Origin: Planctomycetaceae bacterium
Lineage (GTDB): Bacteria; Planctomycetota; Planctomycetia; Planctomycetales; Planctomycetaceae
Assembly (NCBI GenBank): GCA_041398785.1
Contig: JAWKUA010000001.1
Span: 248,001 to 312,000 of the forward strand
DNA: 64,000 nucleotides
Direction of reading: 5' to 3'
Shown: in pieces, positions 62,623-64,000 of the stretch
How positions within the stretch are numbered: position 1 is the first letter of the stretch
Layout: each line of letters starts with the position of its first letter
The notes under the pieces: generated by a model
Database searches by the model: none
Told to the model about the DNA's origin: nothing
What the model saw: only the letters and a program-made list of their open reading frames with translations
Translations under genes and position numbers: made by a program

Positions 62623-64000
62623 ATGCAATTCATTCTGCCGTGCCTGGGAATTTCCTGCGTCGTATTAACAATCTGCGGCTGCGGGTCCGGATCGGATGAT
62701 GCTGGTGCAGCAGCCGCCATTCCGCTGTCGATCTCCAATCCTGAATCGACCACCGGAAAATCCGCCGAAGCGGCCACGGCGAAACCGCAGGAAACCGTCA
62801 TCAGCGCTGCTGTGGAGCAATTGGTGGGGCGGGCGAGAGCATCCGTCGTCGGCGGTCAGAATGCGGTGGCCATTGAATCGCTCAGCCAGGCCATCGGCAT
62901 TGCTCCGAACGATTCCCGCCTGCTGCGAATGCGGGCCGACGTGTACGAAGTCATGGGAGAATTCGCCAACGCTCGCGCTGACTTCAGCATGGCGATTCAG
63001 GCGGATCCGGAAAACGCGGCGCTGTACAACGTCCGCGGCTATTTTCTGATGACGCGAGGCCTGACCGATGAGGCGCTGAAGGACTTTCAGAAGGCCATCG
63101 AACTGGATTCGCAGCTTGTGGAAGCACTGAACAATCGCGGCCTGATCGCTCTGTCGAAGCAGGACTATGCCGCTGCGGAAGCCGACTTTTCCAGGGCGAT
63201 CGAAGGTAACCGAAAGTATGCCGACGCGTGGAACAACCGCGGCTTCTGCCGATTCAAGAACGGCCAGTTGGAAACCGCTCTGTCCGACCTGAAGCAGGCT
63301 CTGGCGCTGAACCCCAAATACCTGACCGCCTGGAACAACTGCGGACTGGTCCATATGGAACAGCAGGATTACGAATCCGCGGTCACGGCCTTCAGCAAGG
63401 CGATCGAACTTTCACCACTGGACGTTCGCTGGTTCAATCATCGCCGCACGGCTTATCAGAAGCTGGAACGCTTCGCCGAAGCCAGCGCCGACGAACACCA
63501 GATCCGCTGGCTGACGGGACTGGAAGCGATCACCAGAAAGGTGGCGGCCAACGCAGCCAATCCGGCCGTCTGGATTGCCCGAGCAAACTACCTGGCAACC
63601 GGTAACCAGTTCGGAGCCGCCATTCAGGATTACTCGCGAGCCCTGGCGCTGCGGCCCGGCCACCCCGAAGCTCTGACCGGGCGCGCCAAAGCGTGGATGA
63701 AAACCGGGGAATTGCAGAAGGCCATGACCGACATCGACGAATCGCTGGTGGTCGCGAAGTCTCAGGAAGCGTTTTCGATCCGCGGCGATGCGTGGATGGA
63801 ACTGAAGAACTTCGACCAGGCAGTTCAGGATTACGAATCCGCTCAGCGATTCGACAATCAGGTCGTGGAAGCCTATCGAGCGCGCGGCGAGCAGCGCAAG
63901 GCCGCCGGACAAACGGAACTTGCCGAAGCTGATTTCAGCAAGGCGGATGAGATCACGGCAACGCTTTCCGGGCGGGGGCCGGACAGCAAACGCACGGCCG
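62623..64000 (+). CDS. TPR-repeat lipoprotein (3' end beyond window)
   Basis: The frame is open from ATG at 62623 to the window edge, at least 459 codons. The N-terminus MQFILPCLGISCVVLTICGC is a lipoprotein signal, with Cys20 after Gly as the likely lipidated residue. After a Ser/Ala linker come about eight or nine TPR units of 34 residues (AIESLSQAIGIAPNDSRLLR, RADFSMAIQADPENAALYNV, ADFSRAIEGNRKYADAWNNR, AIQDYSRALALRPGHPEALT). Such arrays bind peptides and scaffold envelope complexes. The ribosome site AAGGA is upstream. No stop is reached, so the true C-terminus is unknown. Confidence 0.9.
   Translation, partial: MQFILPCLGISCVVLTICGCGSGSDDAGAAAAIPLSISNPESTTGKSAEAATAKPQETVISAAVEQLVGRARASVVGGQNAVAIESLSQAIGIAPNDSRLLRMRADVYEVMGEFANARADFSMAIQADPENAALYNVRGYFLMTRGLTDEALKDFQKAIELDSQLVEALNNRGLIALSKQDYAAAEADFSRAIEGNRKYADAWNNRGFCRFKNGQLETALSDLKQALALNPKYLTAWNNCGLVHMEQQDYESAVTAFSKAIELSPLDVRWFNHRRTAYQKLERFAEASADEHQIRWLTGLEAITRKVAANAANPAVWIARANYLATGNQFGAAIQDYSRALALRPGHPEALTGRAKAWMKTGELQKAMTDIDESLVVAKSQEAFSIRGDAWMELKNFDQAVQDYESAQRFDNQVVEAYRARGEQRKAAGQTELAEADFSKADEITATLSGRGPDSKRTA

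Overview
The window (about 60% G+C by eye) looks like a chromosomal segment of a planctomycete. The evidence is a tandem pair of DUF1559 proteins with type IV prepilin-like leaders, a PEP-CTERM surface protein, a Tat-exported DUF1501 protein, a ceramidase-domain protein, a DUF5117-type zinc metalloprotease, and long proteins combining zinc ribbon, HEAT repeats and beta-propeller. No plasmid, phage or CRISPR signature was seen. Genes are loosely packed in short operons on both strands.

Layout. 1-3.5 kb: start of an unknown minus-strand gene, a two-CBS protein, and a tightly coupled HPP membrane protein / HisA-like TIM barrel / DUF455 ferritin-like set. 3.6-13.4 kb: envelope and surface proteins (PEP-CTERM, two DUF1559 paralogues, a PQQ-type propeller, a 1,387-residue zinc ribbon-HEAT-TM-propeller protein). 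13.7-24.4 kb: housekeeping genes (ppnP, rlmN, tRNA-Glu, csrA, HU, rsmD, htpG, a UDP-sugar pyrophosphorylase, transaldolase). 24.6-32.4 kb: a small monooxygenase-fold protein, typA, then gatC-gatA and gatB. A 1.75-kb unit lies between gatA and gatB. It carries one AAA+ ATPase/PD-(D/E)XK protein gene and three related palindromes.

32.7-48 kb: an FHA protein, a YiiX-like hydrolase coupled to a ceramidase-domain protein, DUF1501, glgP (one frameshift) followed by a P1B-type ATPase, rpmA, an epimerase-like protein, a PIG-L deacetylase and a PP2C phosphatase. 48-64 kb: a secreted metalloprotease with an inserted beta domain, two membrane proteins, an iron-type ABC binding protein and permease without an adjacent ATPase, a decayed sodium:solute symporter, a fatty acid desaturase, a serine hydrolase, and a TPR lipoprotein that runs off the right end.

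The most notable structure is the palindrome-bracketed ATPase-nuclease unit at 29064-30814. It separates gatA from gatB, its outermost motifs form a perfect 14-bp inverted repeat, and one palindrome abuts the ATPase start codon. It looks like a compact mobile or self-regulated accessory unit. Everything here comes from reading the sequence. No database search was run, so family names rest on recognised motifs.
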